Below, piece after piece: positions 62,031 to 64,000 of a stretch of 64,000 nt of DNA. A program made the position numbers and the translations under genes. Positions within the stretch are counted from its first letter, which is position 1. Every line of letters begins with the position of its first letter. A model generated the notes under the pieces. The model did no database searches. It saw only the letters and a program-made list of their open reading frames with translations, and had not been told where the DNA came from. The stretch is taken from positions 1,488,001-1,552,000 of the forward strand of contig NZ_CP147407.1 in NCBI RefSeq assembly GCF_037201815.1. Direction: 5' to 3'. This stretch comes from Metabacillus sp. FJAT-52054 (GTDB lineage: Bacteria > Bacillota > Bacilli > Bacillales > Bacillaceae).

Positions 62031-62080
62031 ATGAAATTCCGCAATAGGCAGACAATAAGGGAAAAATAATGGAGGCATTT

Positions 62081-62311
62081 ATGATAGCTTTAGGTGTCAT
62101 TGCTCTGCTTATATTGCTGGCAGGACTTGTTATCACATTCCGTACTGGGATTTGGACACAGGCCAGGAACAAGGAATTTGATGTTTCAGCTCCAAAGCCT
62201 GTTCAAGCACACCCCTATCTATTTAACCCGATTTTTCTCGTTTATTTAGGAGCGGGGCTTCTTGTAATCGTACTGATTCTTTATTTTGTTTTTAAATATG
62301 GTGGTTATTAG
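62081..62311 (+). CDS. Small two-span membrane protein
   Basis: Encodes 76 residues: span 1 (IALGVIALLILLAGLVITF), a loop with NKEFDV, span 2 (FLVYLGAGLLVIVLILYFVF). Family not recognised. GGAGG lies 5 bases before the ATG at 62081; an ATG at 62069 with AAGGG is the alternative. It may be cotranscribed with ykuI, 50 bases upstream. Role unknown. Confidence 0.65.
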   Translation: MIALGVIALLILLAGLVITFRTGIWTQARNKEFDVSAPKPVQAHPYLFNPIFLVYLGAGLLVIVLILYFVFKYGGY

Positions 62312-62313
62312 GA

Positions 62314-62346
62314 AACAGAGTATTTTCACACGCTCTGTTTTTTTAC
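62314..62346 (+). terminator. Terminator of the small membrane gene
   Basis: The stem AAACAGAG / CTCTGTTT, then a run of T. Confidence 0.8.
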
Positions 62347-62439
62347 GTTTCGTTTTAAAAAATAGTGGAATAACAAAGATATAAATGATTGGAGCCGGTA
62401 AATTACATCGATGTGCTAAAGGATGATAGGGAGGAATAA

Positions 62440-62967
62440 ATGATGAAAGCGTTATCAACTATTGTTGCAGCATCTGTTTTATTTTTTTCAATGGGATCCC
62501 CGGCCACAGGTGAAACCGTATCGGTTAAAACCGATCGTCCGCATCAATCTGTTCAGGATCAAACTACTGTAAAGCAGCGTTCTTTTAACATGCTTCAGGC
62601 TGCATATCAGACTCAAATTTCACTAAGCAGCAAAGAACGCACCAAATCAGAAATGAAACGTATTCTGGCTCCATATTTTACGGATGATATGGCAGATATC
62701 TATTTAAAGCATAATGCTGTGAAAGGGCAAAAACAATTTATCGTATACGGCACTGATTTCCCTATATTTTCCATTCCGTTTTTCAGCTATGGTCCAGAGA
62801 CAAAACTCAAGGATAAGGGTGATAAAAGAATTATCTATCAATTTTTTGAAAAAACAGATGAGGGACCCGTTTCTTACGATAATCATTATGAAGCAGTAAC
62901 ATTGACTAAAACGGGTGGGAAATGGAAGGTGTCCTCCATCACGGAAAGCATAGAGGAACCAAAGTAA
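62440..62967 (+). CDS. Secreted DUF3993-like protein
   Basis: Encodes 175 residues: a signal peptide (about 1-24, SPATG-ET), then a helical segment with RSFNMLQAAYQTQISLS and a C-terminal alpha/beta part ending TKTGGKWKVSSI. This plan matches DUF3993, whose function is not known. Signal and absence of anchor suggest export. GGGAGG is 5 or 8 bases before two adjacent ATGs. Stands alone. Confidence 0.75.
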   Translation: MMKALSTIVAASVLFFSMGSPATGETVSVKTDRPHQSVQDQTTVKQRSFNMLQAAYQTQISLSSKERTKSEMKRILAPYFTDDMADIYLKHNAVKGQKQFIVYGTDFPIFSIPFFSYGPETKLKDKGDKRIIYQFFEKTDEGPVSYDNHYEAVTLTKTGGKWKVSSITESIEEPK

Positions 62968-62975
62968 AATGGATG

Positions 62976-63004
62976 TTGACATAGATAATGATAATCATTA
63001 TCAT
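62976..63004 (+). promoter_or_regulatory. Promoter of the Fur-controlled small RNA
   Basis: TTGACA, a 17-bp spacer, then TATCAT at 62999-63004. The Fur box fills the spacer and -10, so repression should be tight when iron is sufficient. Confidence 0.8.
62984..63002 (+). promoter_or_regulatory. Fur box, perfect 19-bp match
   Basis: GATAATGATAATCATTATC equals the classical Fur consensus at all 19 positions. Confidence 0.93.
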
Positions 63005-63010
63005 TTACTT

Positions 63011-63089
63011 ATAAATGAACTGCCTTACGTTCCCGCGCCCCCAAAAAGTGAGGAATAATCTACCCGGTCCTTTTTGACCGGGTTTTTTC
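63011..63089 (+). ncRNA. fsrA: Fur-regulated small RNA, FsrA-like
   Basis: From a Fur-blocked promoter a transcript of about 79 nt would start near 63011 and end in the hairpin ACCCGGTC / GACCGGGT with TTTTTT (63062-63088). It contains no frame with a ribosome site of note. A C-rich single-stranded stretch, CCCGCGCCCCC (63032-63042), can pair with G-rich ribosome sites, as FsrA of B. subtilis does to spare iron. By memory fsrA lies just after ykuI there, which matches this place. The sequence itself is diverged, so the homology needs a covariance check. Confidence 0.75.
63062..63089 (+). terminator. Terminator of the small RNA
   Basis: The stem ACCCGGTC / GACCGGGT with a C+T loop, then TTTTTTC. 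Confidence 0.9.
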
Positions 63090-63091
63090 TT

Positions 63092-63291
63092 ATATTTTTA
63101 GCTCTGTTAAACTTGGCTGTTGATTTCCGTTGCAGGCGCTCGCTTTCCGCGGGGCGGGCGGTGAGCCTCCTCGCCGCTTTGCGCCTGCGGGGTCTCACCT
63201 GTCCCGCTGCTCCCGCAGGAGTCTCGCGCCTTCCACTCCAATCAACAGGTGTTAAAAATCAACATCAGGCTTTAACAGAGCCATATTTTTA
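63092..63291. mobile_element. Full-length MITE with 9-bp target duplication
   Basis: A 181-bp element (63101-63281) begins GCTCTGTTAAA and ends TTTAACAGAGC, inverted repeats of 11 bases. It is flanked by the direct repeat ATATTTTTA (63092-63100 and 63283-63291), with one extra C at the right end. It has no open frame of note; the GC-rich core (ending near GGAGTCTCGCGCC) is typical of non-autonomous Bacillus repeats. Four shorter relatives occur in this window. Confidence 0.85.
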
Positions 63292-63418
63292 AATATTAGA
63301 GAAAGATATTAATTTAAGGGTATCAATTATAGCCTGAAGAATTGTCTTAAATAAAGAATATGGCCATGCACCTCCCACATAGGTAAATAACAGTGCCTTA
63401 TAAAAGGGAGGAATTTGC

Positions 63419-64000
63419 GTGTTTACTCGTATCGACCGCCTGCTCATTGATCTTCCAAAGCCCAAAAATCCAGATGCAAATGCAGCAGCGGCAGTGCAGG
63501 AGCTGCTTGGTGGAAAATTCGGTGAGATGTCTACCTTAAATAATTATCTGTACCAGTCTTTTAATTTTCGCAGCAAAAAAAAGCTAAAGCCATTCTATGA
63601 TCTTGTAGCAAGTATAACCGCAGAAGAAATGGGTCATGTAGAGCTTGTGGCAAATACAATTAATCTGATGATTATTGGGACCACTCACCCTGGTCCGCCA
63701 GACTCTACCCCTATGAGAGAAGCAGTCAATAAAAGAAACACGCTGCATTTTATCTCTACTGCTCAAACCGCTTTTCCTTTTGACTCAATGGGGCGGGCGT
63801 GGACTGGAGATAACGTATTCAACAGCGGTAATCTTGTGCTTGATCTCCTTCACAACTTTTTCTTGGAATGCGGAGCGCGCACTCACAAGATGAGGGTATA
63901 TGAAATGACAGATAACCCTGTTGCGAGGGAAATGATCGGCTACCTGCTTGTAAGGGGGGGCGTGCATGTTGTTGCTTATGCAAAAGCTTTGGAAATAGCT
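63419..64000 (+). CDS. Manganese catalase, 5' part
   Basis: The first 194 residues of a dinuclear-manganese catalase; the gene runs off the window. Helical bundle with ligand motifs GEMSTLNNY (Glu near 36), EEMGHVEL (Glu/His near 66-70), FFLECGARTHK and GGVHVVAY. It resembles B. subtilis YdbD and spore-coat Mn catalases such as CotJC. It breaks down hydrogen peroxide without haem. GTG start with GGGAGG 7 bases away. The promoter was not recognised; no PerR box was seen. Confidence 0.88.
   Translation, partial: MFTRIDRLLIDLPKPKNPDANAAAAVQELLGGKFGEMSTLNNYLYQSFNFRSKKKLKPFYDLVASITAEEMGHVELVANTINLMIIGTTHPGPPDSTPMREAVNKRNTLHFISTAQTAFPFDSMGRAWTGDNVFNSGNLVLDLLHNFFLECGARTHKMRVYEMTDNPVAREMIGYLLVRGGVHVVAYAKALEIA

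Noticed and set aside
63074..63292. 72-codon frame in the MITE
   Set aside because: Lies across the inverted repeats of the element and has the composition of GC-rich repeat DNA.

Overview
The window is chromosomal DNA of a low-GC, endospore-forming Gram-positive of the Bacillaceae. Evidence for this: a GlcT-controlled ptsG-ptsH-ptsI operon, spore photoproduct lyase (splAB), several Spo0-type histidine kinases, Bacillus-type ribosome binding sites with frequent GTG/TTG starts, and a gene order that follows the Bacillus subtilis ykv-ykw-yku region (zosA, papB/ykvY, glcT-ptsGHI, splAB, ykwC, ykwD, pbpH, kinA, patA, cheV, ykyB, ykuC, ykuD, ykuE, fadH/ykuF, ykuI). A staphyloxanthin-like C30 carotenoid cluster inserted into this backbone suggests a pigmented species. 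The B. subtilis comparisons are from memory; no search was run.

Layout. 0-2.3 kb: end of an unknown gene, then zosA behind two PerR/Fur-type boxes. 2.7-7.9 kb: a lipoprotein and carotenoid tailoring genes (second glycosyltransferase, crtP, crtQ, crtO). 7.9-13.2 kb: papB, an EAL protein, a pfkA without its usual pyk partner, a PilZ protein and a DUF1659-DUF2922-YvrJ trio. 13.2-16.4 kb: a SwrC-type RND exporter. 16.5-18.3 kb: small genes, including a divergent pair around two LexA boxes and a type I toxin-antitoxin cassette. 18.3-25.3 kb: an inositol-dehydrogenase-like gene and glcT-ptsGHI with its RNA antiterminator. 25.4-36.6 kb: histidine kinase, splAB, an SDR, ykwC, ykwD, pbpH and kinA. 36.6-46.5 kb: patA, corA, a LOG-family gene, GGDEF protein, drug exporter, KinB-like kinase and purine permease. 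46.7-54.6 kb: UMF1 transporter, DUF1906, cheV, an HD hydrolase, ykyB, HD-GYP, ykuC and ykuD. 54.7-58.5 kb: ppx and ppk, with Pho boxes before ppk. 58.5-64 kb: ykuE, fadH behind a FadR operator, ykuI, small proteins, a Fur-controlled small RNA (FsrA-like), a full-length MITE and the start of a manganese catalase.

How the genes work together. The pts operon imports glucose and is switched on by GlcT. Three orphan sensor kinases (about 25.5, 34.8 and 43.4 kb) look like inputs to the sporulation phosphorelay, and splAB plus three tiny proteins with a TEF(A/S)xE motif point to spore formation. Five c-di-GMP-related genes (EAL, PilZ, GGDEF, HD-GYP and a degenerate EAL) and cheV, which has a sigma-D-like -10, belong to motility and surface behaviour. 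Metal, phosphate, lipid and DNA-damage regulation can be read from operators: PerR/Fur, Fur, Pho, FadR and LexA sites.

The signals best worth following are the Fur-controlled small RNA, the MITE family with target duplication and deleted relatives, the toxin/antisense cassette, the LexA-flanked small genes, the TEFxE small proteins and the DUF1659-DUF2922-YvrJ trio. No CRISPR array, tRNA, rRNA, prophage or intact insertion sequence was seen.
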